Positions 1 to 8,404 of a stretch of DNA of 64,000 nt are shown piece by piece. Below the pieces are notes generated by a model. That model did no database searches and had not been told where the DNA came from. It saw nothing but the letters and a program-made list of their open reading frames with translations. The stretch is from Flavobacteriales bacterium (GTDB lineage: Bacteria > Bacteroidota > Bacteroidia > Flavobacteriales_F > PHOS-HE28). The stretch covers positions 62,001-126,000 of the forward strand of contig JADKHI010000002.1 in the NCBI GenBank assembly GCA_016721825.1, given 5' to 3'. A program made the position numbers and the translations under genes. Every line of letters begins with the position of its first letter. Position 1 is the first letter of the stretch.

Positions 1-244
1 TCATCTGGCTCAGTAGGAAGATCCGTTTGCCGGGGTTCTCCTCCAATGCCTTGTAGCTGATCTCGATGGCGTTCTCCACGCCGTAGCAGAAGCCGAAGTG
101 CCGGGCGAACACGAAGCGCACGGGACCCAGGTCCAGCACGGTGGGGCTGAGGTCCTTCTTCTTCGGGTCCTGCGCCTTGCGGAAGGCTTTCAGCCGCCCG
201 ATCAGGTCGCTGCGGTAGTGGGTGGGGATGGTGAAGGAGCGCAA
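1..244 (-). CDS. ispH: 4-hydroxy-3-methylbut-2-enyl diphosphate reductase IspH, N-terminal part
   Basis: The gene enters from the right and runs off the left edge, so only about 81 N-terminal residues are present. The stretch ARHFGFCYGVENAIEI carries the first iron-sulfur cysteine of IspH, and the following ENPGKRIFLLSQM leads into the position where the family has its IHNP motif. IspH makes IPP and DMAPP in the last step of the MEP isoprenoid pathway. No ATG lies in frame; I chose TTG at 244 because the following residues (RSFTIPTHYRSDLI) match where Bacteroidota IspH proteins begin. A TAACTTCG element at 295-302 on this strand is the likely promoter. Confidence 0.8.
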   Translation of the reverse strand, partial: MRSFTIPTHYRSDLIGRLKAFRKAQDPKKKDLSPTVLDLGPVRFVFARHFGFCYGVENAIEISYKALEENPGKRIFLLSQM

Positions 245-412
245 GGGCGGTAGGTGGAAATGACGGAACGCGTGAATGCGGAGAATAGCGTCGGCGAAGT
301 TAGGCCGTGCTGATGCTGGCTTCTCTGCGACGAGGCAACCCCGGCCGCCGGGTCATGGTCTTGAGGCTGTTGTACTACACGGCCGAACCTGGAAGGCCGC
401 TAACCTTGCCCG

Positions 413-1735
413 ATGAGCATGGACGTTCGACGGATCTCCGCAGTGATGGCCGGACTGGCGATGGGTGCCGGTCTGCTGGCCCAGCCTTGCAGCCTCCAGC
501 TCGGCCCCGACACCGTCCTGTGCGATGGGGGGACCTTGGTCCTTCAGGTCCCGCTAGGCGCCTTGTCCTTCACCTGGAACACGGGCAGCACGGCCTCCCA
601 GATCACGGTGAGCAGCACCGGCGACTATTGGTGCGAGGCCGTCTTCCCCCAGAACAACGCCAACCAGATCCAGAACGGCGACTTCACCCAGGGCGCTACG
701 GCTTTTTCCAGTGACTATGTGCCCGGCACCGGCGGCACTTACGGCTTGCTTTCCACGGAAGGGCAGTACGCCACGGCCACGGATCCGGGGCTTACGCACA
801 ACATGTTCAACAGCTTCGGCGACCATACCACGGGCACGGGCAACATGTTGGTGGTGAACGGAGCGTCAGTACCGGGCCAGAACATCTGGTGCCAGACGGT
901 GAACGTGCAGCCCGGAACCAGCTACGCGTTCTCGGCTTGGCTGGCCTCGGTGGTGGTCTCGTCGCCTGCGCAGCTGGTGTTCTCGGTGAACGGCCAGATC
1001 ATCGGTGCTCCGCTGTTGGCCTCGGCCACGGTAGGGCAGTGGCTCCCGTTCTACAGCCTGTGGAACAGTGGCGTGAACACGTCCGCGACCCTGTGCATCG
1101 TGAACCAGAACACCGCCACGAGCGGCAACGATTTCGCCCTGGACGACATCACTTTCAACGCGCTCTGTGCCGCCTCCGACACGGTGCATGTGGAGGTGCT
1201 TCCTCCAGCGCCCAGCGTTTCGATCACCGGCAGCGGCCTATGCCCGGGTTCCACTGCGGTGCTAGCGGCAATGCTTGATCCCGCGGGTTGGCCCTTGAAC
1301 GATGTGGTGTACGTGTGGGACACGCAAGCCACAGGCCCCGAACTGGTGATCACCGCACCTGGTACCTACAGCGTGAGCGCCACCGGGCAGTGCCTGAGCG
1401 CTCAGGAACAGATCGTGGTCGGGCTGGATACCTGCGGCGCCACCGTGCAGATGCCCAACGTGTTCTCCCCGAACGGCGACGGACTGAACGACACCTTTGG
1501 CCCGATCGTGGACGGAGTGCCCGACGCGTTCACCATGGACATCCGCAACCGGTGGGGCCAGCTCGTGTTCCAAGGGGACAACATCAGCGAGCGGTGGAAC
1601 GGGCGGTGGAAGGGCAGTTCCGTCCCGGACGGGACTTACTACTACGTTATCCAGTACGCGGTACGGCAGAACGATGGCTCCTTGGCACAGCGGAACGAGG
1701 CGGGCTATTTGACGCTTCTGGGTCAAGCTCAGTAA
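413..1735 (+). CDS. Secreted surface protein with T9SS type B (gliding-motility-associated) C-terminal domain
   Basis: A 440-residue protein with an N-terminal signal peptide ending near GAGLLAQPC. Residues about 80-250 look like a jelly-roll carbohydrate-binding-type module (QNGDFTQG at the start, NDFALDDITF at the end). An Ig-like stretch follows, and the last 95 residues form a CHU_C type B sorting domain: NVFSPNGDGLNDTF, IRNRWGQLVF and a WNGRWKGSSVPDGTYYY segment. Proteins with this ending are exported by the type IX system to the cell surface. The ligand is unknown. A TAACCTTG element ends 4 bases before the ATG, suggesting a leaderless transcript. Confidence 0.85.
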   Translation: MSMDVRRISAVMAGLAMGAGLLAQPCSLQLGPDTVLCDGGTLVLQVPLGALSFTWNTGSTASQITVSSTGDYWCEAVFPQNNANQIQNGDFTQGATAFSSDYVPGTGGTYGLLSTEGQYATATDPGLTHNMFNSFGDHTTGTGNMLVVNGASVPGQNIWCQTVNVQPGTSYAFSAWLASVVVSSPAQLVFSVNGQIIGAPLLASATVGQWLPFYSLWNSGVNTSATLCIVNQNTATSGNDFALDDITFNALCAASDTVHVEVLPPAPSVSITGSGLCPGSTAVLAAMLDPAGWPLNDVVYVWDTQATGPELVITAPGTYSVSATGQCLSAQEQIVVGLDTCGATVQMPNVFSPNGDGLNDTFGPIVDGVPDAFTMDIRNRWGQLVFQGDNISERWNGRWKGSSVPDGTYYYVIQYAVRQNDGSLAQRNEAGYLTLLGQAQ

Positions 1736-1796
1736 GGTCCCATTTCCGCATTTCTTCCTTTCCGCATCCAACGGGTTGAAGATCAGTTCCTTTTCC

Positions 1797-1804
1797 TACT
1801 TTTG
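1797..1804 (+). promoter_or_regulatory. Promoter -7 element of rpsA, with long leader
   Basis: TACTTTTG matches the Bacteroidota -7 consensus TAnnTTTG, and TTG at 1776-1778 sits 18 bases upstream as a -33 element. Transcription would start near 1808 and leave a leader of about 120 bases before rpsA, unlike most genes here. The leader holds a small hairpin (ATCCG/CGGAT near 1819-1832). Autoregulation by S1 through this leader, as known in enterobacteria, is possible but only an inference. Confidence 0.6.
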
Positions 1805-1931
1805 CGGTCCTTTTTCGGATCCGTCTTCGGATGGACCAAAAAAGGAAGCTCACGCAGAGGCACCGTGGGCCAACCAACCCCTCCCGGTCAGTGCCACCTC
1901 GGTCCGGGATACAAGTAAGTCAGTACGCATC

Positions 1932-3818
1932 ATGTCAGTAGAGAATAACAAGGCCGTCTATGCAGTGCCGCCCGCCGATTTCGATTGGGCCGGTCTGGAG
2001 GATGACAAGAAGGCGATGGCCCCCGGCGAACGGGAGCGCCTCGAGAAAGCTTACGAGGATACCCTGAGCAGCATCTCCGAGAAGGAAGTGCTGATGGGCA
2101 CCGTGGTAGGCATGAACAAGAAGGAAGTGGTCATCAACATCGGCTACAAGTCCGAGGGTGTGGTGCCATTGAGCGAGTTCCGCTACAAGCCGGACCTCGC
2201 GGTAGGTGATCAGGTGGAGGTGTACATCGAGAAGCAGGAGGACAAGTCCGGCCAGATGATCATCAGCCACAAGACGGCGCGTGTGCACAATGCCTGGGGC
2301 AAGGTGAACCACGCCATGGAGACCAACGAGATCATCACGGGTTACGTGAAGTGCCGCACCAAAGGCGGTCTCATCGTGGACGTGTTCGGTATCGAGGCCT
2401 TCCTGCCCGGCAGCCAGATCGACGTGAAGCCCATCCGCGACTACGACCAGTTCGTAGGCAAGAACATGGAGTTCAAGGTCGTGAAGATCAACCAGGAGTT
2501 CAAGAACGTCGTTGTGTCGCACAAGGCACTGATCGAGGCCGAACTGGAAGCCCAGAAGAAGCAGATCATCAGCGGCCTGGAGAAAGGTCAGGTGCTCGAG
2601 GGCACCGTGAAGAACATCACCAGCTACGGCGTGTTCGTGGACCTGGGCGGTGTCGACGGCCTCATCCACATCACCGACCTCAGCTGGGGCCGCGTGAGCC
2701 ACCCCGAAGAGGTGGTGCAGCTCGATGCCAAGATCAACGTTGTGATCCTGGACTTCGACGACGAGAAGAAGCGTATCGCCCTTGGCCTGAAGCAACTGAG
2801 CGCACACCCTTGGGACGCGTTGAGCGCCGAGATGAACGTGGGCGACAAGGTGAAAGGCAAGGTGATGGTGATCACCGACTACGGCGCGTTCGTGGAAGTG
2901 GCTCCCGGCGTGGAAGGCTTGCTGCACGTGAGCGAGATGAGCTGGAGCCAGCACCTGCGCAGCCCGAAGGACTTCCTGAAGGAAGGTCAGGAGATCGAGT
3001 GCCAGATCCTGAACATCGACCGCGAGGAGCGCAAGATGAGCCTCGGTATGAAGCAGCTCGCCGCCGACCCTTGGGCCGACATCGAGTTCAAGTACCCTGT
3101 GGGCAGCCGCCACACCGCCAAGGTCCGCAACTTCACCCACTTCGGCATCTTCGCTGAGCTGGAGGAAGGCGTGGATGGCCTCATCCACATCAGCGACCTC
3201 AGCTGGACCAAGCGCATCAAGCACCCGAGCGATTTCTGCAAGATCGGCGACGACGTCGAAGTGCAGGTCCTCGAAGTGGACAAGGACAACCGCCGCCTGA
3301 GCCTCGGCCACAAGCAAGTGGAAGAGAACCCGTGGGATGTGTTCGCAGGCACCTTCACGGTGGGCAGCGTGCACGAAGGCACCATCACCGGCCGCAACGG
3401 CAACAACTTCATGGTATCCCTGCCTTACGGCGTGGAAGGTTCCGTGGCCCTCAAGCACCTCAAGAAGGAGGACGGTTCCAAGGCCAATCTGGAGGACAAG
3501 CTGCCCTTCAAAGTGCTCGAGTTCAACGGCGAGGCCCGTCGCATCGTGCTGAGCCACACCCGCACCTTCGAAGAGGGTGATGACAGTGCCGAACTCAGCC
3601 CTGCAGCACCCAAGCGTGCTGGTCGCAAGAGCGAGGAAGGTGCTGCCGGTGGTCAGAGCCTCAGCGTGAAGAGCGTGAACGAGAAAGTGGAGAAGTCCAC
3701 CCTCGGTGACCTTAGCGTGCTCAGCGACCTGAAGAGCGCCATGGAGACCAAGGAGCGCGGCGGAAGCAAGAGCAAGAAGAAGCAAAGCGAAGAGGAAGAG
3801 GAGGACAGCGCTGAGTAA
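1932..3818 (+). CDS. rpsA: 30S ribosomal protein S1
   Basis: A 628-residue protein with six S1 RNA-binding repeats; the central ones have the typical form GTVKNITSYGVFVDLGG followed by VDGLIHITDLSW. The C-terminal tail is rich in Ser, Lys and Glu, as usual in Bacteroidota S1. It binds mRNA on the small ribosomal subunit. An in-frame extension reaches upstream to 1776, but it overlaps the promoter and reads as non-coding, so I start at the ATG of MSVENNKAVYAVPP. A strong hairpin follows the stop codon. The long antisense frame over this gene is a shadow of its codon usage. Confidence 0.95.
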   Translation: MSVENNKAVYAVPPADFDWAGLEDDKKAMAPGERERLEKAYEDTLSSISEKEVLMGTVVGMNKKEVVINIGYKSEGVVPLSEFRYKPDLAVGDQVEVYIEKQEDKSGQMIISHKTARVHNAWGKVNHAMETNEIITGYVKCRTKGGLIVDVFGIEAFLPGSQIDVKPIRDYDQFVGKNMEFKVVKINQEFKNVVVSHKALIEAELEAQKKQIISGLEKGQVLEGTVKNITSYGVFVDLGGVDGLIHITDLSWGRVSHPEEVVQLDAKINVVILDFDDEKKRIALGLKQLSAHPWDALSAEMNVGDKVKGKVMVITDYGAFVEVAPGVEGLLHVSEMSWSQHLRSPKDFLKEGQEIECQILNIDREERKMSLGMKQLAADPWADIEFKYPVGSRHTAKVRNFTHFGIFAELEEGVDGLIHISDLSWTKRIKHPSDFCKIGDDVEVQVLEVDKDNRRLSLGHKQVEENPWDVFAGTFTVGSVHEGTITGRNGNNFMVSLPYGVEGSVALKHLKKEDGSKANLEDKLPFKVLEFNGEARRIVLSHTRTFEEGDDSAELSPAAPKRAGRKSEEGAAGGQSLSVKSVNEKVEKSTLGDLSVLSDLKSAMETKERGGSKSKKKQSEEEEEDSAE

Positions 3819-3843
3819 GCGTTCCTTTTCCGGACCCACTGAT

Positions 3844-3871
3844 GGAAGCCCCGCTGCAAAGCGGGGCTTCC
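3844..3871 (+). terminator. Stem-loop after rpsA
   Basis: GGAAGCCCCGC and GCGGGGCTTCC form a perfect 11-bp stem around a TGCAAA loop. No T-tract follows, so it may act as a 3' end stabiliser or weak terminator. The pyrR promoter begins 18 bases later. Confidence 0.6.
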
Positions 3872-3888
3872 GCGTTCCGGGCGGCGCC

Positions 3889-3896
3889 TATCTTCG
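3889..3896 (+). promoter_or_regulatory. Promoter -7 element of pyrR-pyrB
   Basis: TATCTTCG ends 8 bases before the pyrR ATG. Transcription would start within a few bases of the start codon, leaving no room for a PyrR-binding attenuator leader. Confidence 0.55.
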
Positions 3897-3904
3897 CCCC
3901 TGCG

Positions 3905-4450
3905 ATGCAGTCGGCCACCCTGATCGGACCCAAAGCCTTTGGGCTCACCATCGGCCGCCTTTGTTACCAGCTCATCGAGGATCACGGCGACCTGCGGAAC
4001 ATCGCGTTGATCGGTCTACAGCCCCGCGGTGTGCTCTTGGCCCGCCGCCTGCGCATTGAACTTCAACGCATCCTCAAGGCAGAGCACCTCGTGTATGGCG
4101 AGCTCGACATCACCTTCCACCGCGACGATTTCCGTCACCGCGCTGTTACCGCCGTGCCCAGCACCACAGACCTGGACTTCAGCCTGGACGGCAAACATGT
4201 GGTGCTCGTGGACGATGTGCTCTACACGGGCCGCAGCATCCGCGCCGGCCTCGATGCCATGCTCACCTTCGGTCGCCCGGCCGGGGTGCAGTTGCTGGTG
4301 CTCGTGGACCGTCGCTTCAGCCGCGAGCTACCCATTCAACCGGATTATGTGGGCAAGTGGGTGGATAGCATCGCCGGGCAGCGTGTGGCGGTGGAGTGGA
4401 AGGAAAGCGACGGACAGGACCGTATCCTCTTGAACCGGTCGAACGCATGA
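3905..4450 (+). CDS. pyrR: PyrR-type phosphoribosyltransferase (pyrimidine regulator / uracil phosphoribosyltransferase)
   Basis: A 181-residue type I phosphoribosyltransferase. The PRPP loop is HVVLVDDVLYTGRSIRAGLD, and LQPRGVLLARRL and LVDRRFSRELPI are typical of PyrR. PyrR in Firmicutes binds pyr mRNA and also has uracil phosphoribosyltransferase activity. Here the gene overlaps pyrB by 4 bases (ATGA), so the two are translationally coupled, which supports a pyrimidine role. The very short predicted leader argues against mRNA attenuation at this site, so the enzyme role may dominate. Another phosphoribosyltransferase of this general type lies at 22762-23265. Confidence 0.85.
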   Translation: MQSATLIGPKAFGLTIGRLCYQLIEDHGDLRNIALIGLQPRGVLLARRLRIELQRILKAEHLVYGELDITFHRDDFRHRAVTAVPSTTDLDFSLDGKHVVLVDDVLYTGRSIRAGLDAMLTFGRPAGVQLLVLVDRRFSRELPIQPDYVGKWVDSIAGQRVAVEWKESDGQDRILLNRSNA

Positions 4451-5433
4451 GCCCGAACAACCTGATCGGTGGTAGCGCGCCCAGCGACCAGCTCAGCAGC
4501 GACCACCTGCTCGGCATCCAGGACCTCAGCGCCGCGGATATCGAGCTCGTATTCCGCACGGCCGATGGCTTTAAGGAAGTGCTGAACCGCCCGATCAAGA
4601 AAGTGCCTTCGTTGCGCGACATCACCATCGCCAACCTTTTCTTCGAGAACAGCACCCGCACACGCATCAGCTTCGAGCTGGCCGAGAAACGGCTGAGCGC
4701 GGATACCATCAACTTCAGCAGCAGCAGCAGCAGCACCAAGAAAGGGGAGACCCTCGTGGATACGGTGAACAACATCCTGGCCATGAAAGTGGACATGGTG
4801 GTGATGCGCCATCCCGATCCCGGTGCTGCCGTGTTCTTGAGCCGCCACGTCAATGCCCGGATCGTGAACGCTGGCGATGGCACCCACGAGCATCCCACCC
4901 AAGCCCTGCTCGATGCCTACAGCATCCGCGAGAAGTTGGGCAAGGTGAAAGGCGTGAAGGTGCTCATCGTGGGTGACATCCTGCACAGCCGTGTAGCCCT
5001 CAGCAACATCCTCTGCTTGCAGAAGCTGGGCGCCGAAGTGATGCTCTGCGGTCCGACCACCTTGATGCCGCGTCACGTGGCCAGTCTCGGTGTGAAGGTT
5101 GAGCACGACCTGGACAAGGCGCTGCGGTGGTGCGATGTGGCCAACATGCTGCGCATCCAGTTGGAGCGGCAGGGCAGCGATGGCATCGCGAACTTCCCTA
5201 GCCTACGGGAGTACAGCATGCTGTTCGGCCTGGACCTGGAGCGGTACAAGCGCGTGGGTAAGGACATCGTGATCATGCATCCCGGACCTATCAACAGGGG
5301 TGTGGAGATAACTTCCGAAGTGGCCGACCACGCGAACAGCATCATCCTGGACCAGGTGGAGAACGGCGTGGCTGTAAGGATGGCGGTGTTGTACCTGCTC
5401 GCCATGCGCATCCCAAGGGCGCAGGGTGCCTAG
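4447..5433 (+). CDS. pyrB: Aspartate carbamoyltransferase catalytic subunit
   Basis: A 328-residue enzyme of pyrimidine synthesis joining carbamoyl phosphate and aspartate. Visible motifs are the carbamoyl-phosphate loop FFENSTRTRISFE, the SSTKKGET loop, the HPTQALLDAY signature and IMHPGPINRGVEI near the C-terminus. The start codon overlaps the pyrR stop codon. The run of AGC serine codons near 4719-4736 lies in the conserved active-site loop of the family, so it is not a contingency repeat. Confidence 0.95.
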   Translation: MSPNNLIGGSAPSDQLSSDHLLGIQDLSAADIELVFRTADGFKEVLNRPIKKVPSLRDITIANLFFENSTRTRISFELAEKRLSADTINFSSSSSSTKKGETLVDTVNNILAMKVDMVVMRHPDPGAAVFLSRHVNARIVNAGDGTHEHPTQALLDAYSIREKLGKVKGVKVLIVGDILHSRVALSNILCLQKLGAEVMLCGPTTLMPRHVASLGVKVEHDLDKALRWCDVANMLRIQLERQGSDGIANFPSLREYSMLFGLDLERYKRVGKDIVIMHPGPINRGVEITSEVADHANSIILDQVENGVAVRMAVLYLLAMRIPRAQGA

Positions 5434-5468
5434 GTTCCCACGGTCTTCCGTCCATTGGAACGCGTGAC

Positions 5469-5476
5469 TATCTTTA
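5469..5476 (+). promoter_or_regulatory. Promoter -7 element of the STAS gene
   Basis: TATCTTTA lies about 30 bases before the ATG at 5506. Confidence 0.45.
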
Positions 5477-5505
5477 CCCCCAACGCATCTGAAAAGACGT
5501 CGTCC

Positions 5506-5880
5506 ATGAACTTTACGATCGAGGACAAGGGCAAGTATTCACTGGTGAAAAGCACCGTGGACAAGCTCGATACCACCTGTGCACCCGAGCTGAAGAGCGA
5601 GCTGGTGTACCTGAACAAGACCGGTGTTCGCAACGTGATCATCGACCTGAGCGACACGCGCTATTGCGACAGCTCGGGCCTGAGCGCTTTGCTGGTGGCG
5701 AACCGCCTGTGCAAGAGCGTCAACGGCACGCTCATTGTTTGCTCACTGCAGGAACCCGTTCAGAAACTGGTGCAGATCAGCCAGCTCGAGAGCGTGCTTT
5801 CCATCACCCCTTCGCTCAGCGAAGCGGTGGACCTCCTCTTTATGGAGGAGATCGAGAAGGATGTGAAAAAGGACCAGTGA
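5506..5880 (+). CDS. STAS-domain anti-sigma factor antagonist (SpoIIAA-like)
   Basis: A 124-residue single STAS domain. The segment DLSDTRYCDSSGLSALLVANR carries the conserved Ser that is phosphorylated in anti-anti-sigma factors. Such proteins switch partners with a HATPase kinase according to phosphorylation. No kinase or phosphatase is adjacent; the SiaB-like kinase and PP2C phosphatases at 39.7-44.6 kb belong to another module with its own SiaC-like target. ATG at 5506 is chosen over the upstream GTG because the domain begins there. Confidence 0.85.
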   Translation: MNFTIEDKGKYSLVKSTVDKLDTTCAPELKSELVYLNKTGVRNVIIDLSDTRYCDSSGLSALLVANRLCKSVNGTLIVCSLQEPVQKLVQISQLESVLSITPSLSEAVDLLFMEEIEKDVKKDQ

Positions 5881-5881
5881 T

Positions 5882-6637
5882 ATGACCAAACAACTACTCA
5901 TCGCAGCAGCCCTCTTGGGCGCGTCGTTCCGTGTGGATGCCCAGTGCACCCCGGACCCTCTCTATGCTGATAGCGTATTCGGCGTGTGGCCGGATACCAC
6001 GCAGGATTTCGTAGGTGGCATGGTGGGCCAGTTCTACACCGACACATTGACCTTGCTCGTTCCTAGTGACGCCGGCTTGATCGACCCCCAGTTCGCGGGC
6101 TTCGTGATCGACTCGGTACAGTTCACCGGTATCGACAACCTGCCTCCTGGCCTAAGTGTGGCATGCAACAGCCAGACGGCTGCGGCCTGCACATACATTA
6201 CCGGTGTGTTGGGTTGCGGTACCATTGAGGGTGTTCCGACCACGGCAGGCACCTACGCTCTTACCCTGAACGTGCTGGCCTACGCTTCCTTGTTCGGACA
6301 GGCTATCCCAGTGCCCCAGAGTTTCAGCGGGTATTCGATCGTGATCGATCCTTCCACCGGCATCAACGAAGCCAGCGTGGTTCTGGGTCAAGTGATGAAC
6401 GTGCCGAACCCCTTCAGCCAGCGCACCAACATCGAGTTCACTTTGCAGCGCGGCACCAACACAACGGTGCGGGTGTACAACCTGCTCGGCGAGGAGGTGT
6501 GGCGCACCGATGTTTCGGGCAAACCCGGTCTCAACCGCGTGGCCTTCGAACCCGCGGACCTTCAGGACGGCATTTACCTGTACAAGGTGCAGGCAGGCTC
6601 CGGCGCCTTCACCGGCCGCATGGTGCTCCGTCGCTGA
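5882..6637 (+). CDS. Secreted protein with T9SS type A sorting domain
   Basis: A 251-residue protein with a signal peptide ending near FRVDAQC. The central part is of unknown function, with cysteines and an extracellular beta-sandwich look. The last 80 residues form a type A sorting domain: NVPNPFSQRTNIEFTL, VYNLLGEEVWR and a final DGIYLYKVQAG followed by GRMVLRR. It starts one base after the STAS stop codon and may be cotranscribed with it. A perfect hairpin terminator follows. Confidence 0.8.
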   Translation: MTKQLLIAAALLGASFRVDAQCTPDPLYADSVFGVWPDTTQDFVGGMVGQFYTDTLTLLVPSDAGLIDPQFAGFVIDSVQFTGIDNLPPGLSVACNSQTAAACTYITGVLGCGTIEGVPTTAGTYALTLNVLAYASLFGQAIPVPQSFSGYSIVIDPSTGINEASVVLGQVMNVPNPFSQRTNIEFTLQRGTNTTVRVYNLLGEEVWRTDVSGKPGLNRVAFEPADLQDGIYLYKVQAGSGAFTGRMVLRR

Positions 6638-6660
6638 TCTGTTCCGACACCGTACTTTCG

Positions 6661-6686
6661 AAAGGTCCCGCATTTGCGGGACCTTT
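6661..6686 (+). terminator. Hairpin terminator between the T9SS gene and rnz
   Basis: AAAGGTCCCGC and GCGGGACCTTT form a perfect 11-bp stem with an ATTT loop, followed by TCTCATTT. It ends only 5 bases before the proposed TTG start of RNase Z, and a TACTTTCG element lies just before it (6650-6657), so the hairpin may also sit in the 5' leader of rnz. Confidence 0.65.
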
Positions 6687-6691
6687 CTCAT

Positions 6692-7609
6692 TTGGTCTTC
6701 GAGGTCACCACATTAGGTACGGGCGCGGCGCTTCCTGCAAGGGGGCGCTACCCCACCGCGCAATTGCTGAACGTGCGCGATGAGCTCTACCTTATCGACT
6801 GTGGCGAAGGCACGCAAGAGCGCTTGCGCATGGCCGGGGTCAACTTCAATCGCATCGGGCGCATCTTCATCAGCCATATGCATGGCGATCACTACCTAGG
6901 CCTCATGGGGCTGCTCAGTAGCATGCATCTGCAAGGGCGTTCGCGCGAACTGCACGTGCATGGACCTGCGGACCTGAAGGAAGTGGTGCACCTACAGCTG
7001 CGCGTGTCACAGACCTACCTGCGGTACCCCTTGCACATCCATGCCGTGGCTTCTGTCAGTGGCGAGGTGATCATGGAGGATGACCGCGTTACGGTGACGG
7101 CGCTGGCCTTGAAGCACCGCTTGCCATGCACGGGCCTGGTGGTGAAGGAACGTGCAGGCTTGCGGTCGCTGAGGAAAGAAATGCTCCCCGTGATACCGGC
7201 CTATCGACGCGCAGGGGTGAAGCAGGGCGAGGACCTTTTAGCGGAGGACGGCACGGTGATCCCGAATGCTGAGTTGACCCTGGACCCACCGGCGCGACGC
7301 AGCTATGCCTTCTGCTCGGACACCGCCTATGCGCCGGAGCTTGTGCCATTCCTGACCGGCGTGGACCTGCTGTACCACGAGGCCACATTCACCGAAGCGC
7401 TCTTGGCACGTGCGAAGGAGACCTTGCACAGCACCGCGCGACAAGCGGCCACGATCGCGCGCGATGCCGACGTAGGCTCCTTGTTGCTTGGTCATTTCAG
7501 TTCACGTTACAAGAGCGCGGACGTGCTCTTGAAAGAGGCCTTGGAGGTGTTCCCTCGGACCTTACTGAGCAGTGAAGGGGCCACGTTCAAGGTTGGAACA
7601 AGGGGATAA
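6692..7609 (+). CDS. rnz: Ribonuclease Z
   Basis: A 305-residue metallo-beta-lactamase-fold endonuclease that removes tRNA 3' trailers. The metal motif ISHMHGDHYLGLMGLL is present, as are FCSDTAY, LLYHEATF and LGHFSSRY with the later metal ligands. The encoded tRNAs here lack CCA, which fits a need for this enzyme. No ATG exists near the start; TTG at 6692 gives an N-terminus (VFEVTTLGTG) that matches the family. The TTG at 6674 falls inside the preceding hairpin and is less likely. Confidence 0.9.
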   Translation: MVFEVTTLGTGAALPARGRYPTAQLLNVRDELYLIDCGEGTQERLRMAGVNFNRIGRIFISHMHGDHYLGLMGLLSSMHLQGRSRELHVHGPADLKEVVHLQLRVSQTYLRYPLHIHAVASVSGEVIMEDDRVTVTALALKHRLPCTGLVVKERAGLRSLRKEMLPVIPAYRRAGVKQGEDLLAEDGTVIPNAELTLDPPARRSYAFCSDTAYAPELVPFLTGVDLLYHEATFTEALLARAKETLHSTARQAATIARDADVGSLLLGHFSSRYKSADVLLKEALEVFPRTLLSSEGATFKVGTRG

Positions 7610-7664
7610 GCAGCTGAACGATCGGCGGTGGAGATCTTGACGATCCCGTGATGCCGCATCTGGT

Positions 7665-7672
7665 TACCTTGG
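7665..7672 (+). promoter_or_regulatory. Promoter -7 element of the LuxR-type regulator
   Basis: TACCTTGG leaves a leader of about 26 bases before the ATG at 7702. An imperfect dyad, TTAGACCGGTTCTAA at 7681-7695, lies in the leader and could be an operator. Confidence 0.45.
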
Positions 7673-7701
7673 CACCCCGTTTAGACCGGTTCTAAATAGC
7701 C

Positions 7702-8376
7702 ATGATTGTCAAGACCCTCCTCGCGGATAGCAGTGAACTGGCCCTGGTCGGCTTGCGCACCGTGTTCGAGAAGGTGCCTCGGATCGAAGTGGTGGGAGAG
7801 GCGCGGGACGCGATCGAGCTGCAGGCCCTGATCGTGCGGACCAAGCCCGATGTGGTGTTGATCGACCACATGGCCGAAGGTTTTGGGGCCAATGCCATCC
7901 GCGATGGTGTTCGTCGCAGCAAACGCACCCGGTTCGTGGCCATCACGCCGGATCCCAGTCCCATGGCCCTGCGCAGTGCGCTCCGTGGTGGGGTCACCAG
8001 TTACATCAAGAAAGATTGCGGCATCGACGAGATCATCGACGCGGTGCTACAGACCGCTGACGGACAGAAGTTCTTCTGCGGCAAGATCGTCGAGGCCATG
8101 GAACGGGCGTCGGTGGACATGACGAAGTTGATCTCCGAGCCGCTGAATTGTGAGCCCATCACCTTGAGCGAACGTGAGTTCCAGGTGATCGCCTTGATCG
8201 CGGAAGGTCACAGCTACACGCGCATCGCGGAACAGCTCCACCTCAGTGCCCACACCATCACCACCCACCGCAAGAACATCATGCAGAAGCTGGGTGTGAA
8301 CAACTCGGCAGCGGTGGTGATGTACGCGCTGAAGAATGGACTGGTGAGCCCGAACAAGTTCCTGTTCAACGGCTGA
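7702..8376 (+). CDS. LuxR/NarL-family response regulator
   Basis: A 224-residue protein. Residues 1-125 form a receiver domain with the acceptor Asp in DVVLIDHM, Thr in FVAITPD and Lys in TSYIKKDC; only one acidic residue is clear at the usual N-terminal DD pair (LLADSSEL), so phosphorylation may be atypical. The C-terminal 65 residues are a LuxR helix-turn-helix (LSEREFQVIALIAEG and AHTITTHRKNIMQKLGV). No histidine kinase is adjacent, so it is an orphan here. Targets are unknown. Confidence 0.85.
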   Translation: MIVKTLLADSSELALVGLRTVFEKVPRIEVVGEARDAIELQALIVRTKPDVVLIDHMAEGFGANAIRDGVRRSKRTRFVAITPDPSPMALRSALRGGVTSYIKKDCGIDEIIDAVLQTADGQKFFCGKIVEAMERASVDMTKLISEPLNCEPITLSEREFQVIALIAEGHSYTRIAEQLHLSAHTITTHRKNIMQKLGVNNSAAVVMYALKNGLVSPNKFLFNG

Positions 8377-8392
8377 TCGGTCCGCCCCGGGC

Positions 8393-8400
8393 TATCTTGG
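8393..8400 (+). promoter_or_regulatory. Promoter -7 element of the sugar kinase gene
   Basis: TATCTTGG ends 4 bases before the ATG at 8405, predicting a leaderless mRNA. Confidence 0.55.
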
Positions 8401-8404
8401 CCGC

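Noticed and set aside
1935..3839. 634-codon open frame antisense to rpsA
   Set aside because: Its protein is dominated by His, Val, Leu and Ala in patterns that mirror the rpsA codons; rpsA itself is unmistakable.
4719..4736. AGC trinucleotide run in pyrB as a possible phase-variable tract
   Set aside because: The unit keeps the frame and encodes a serine-rich active-site loop normal for the enzyme.
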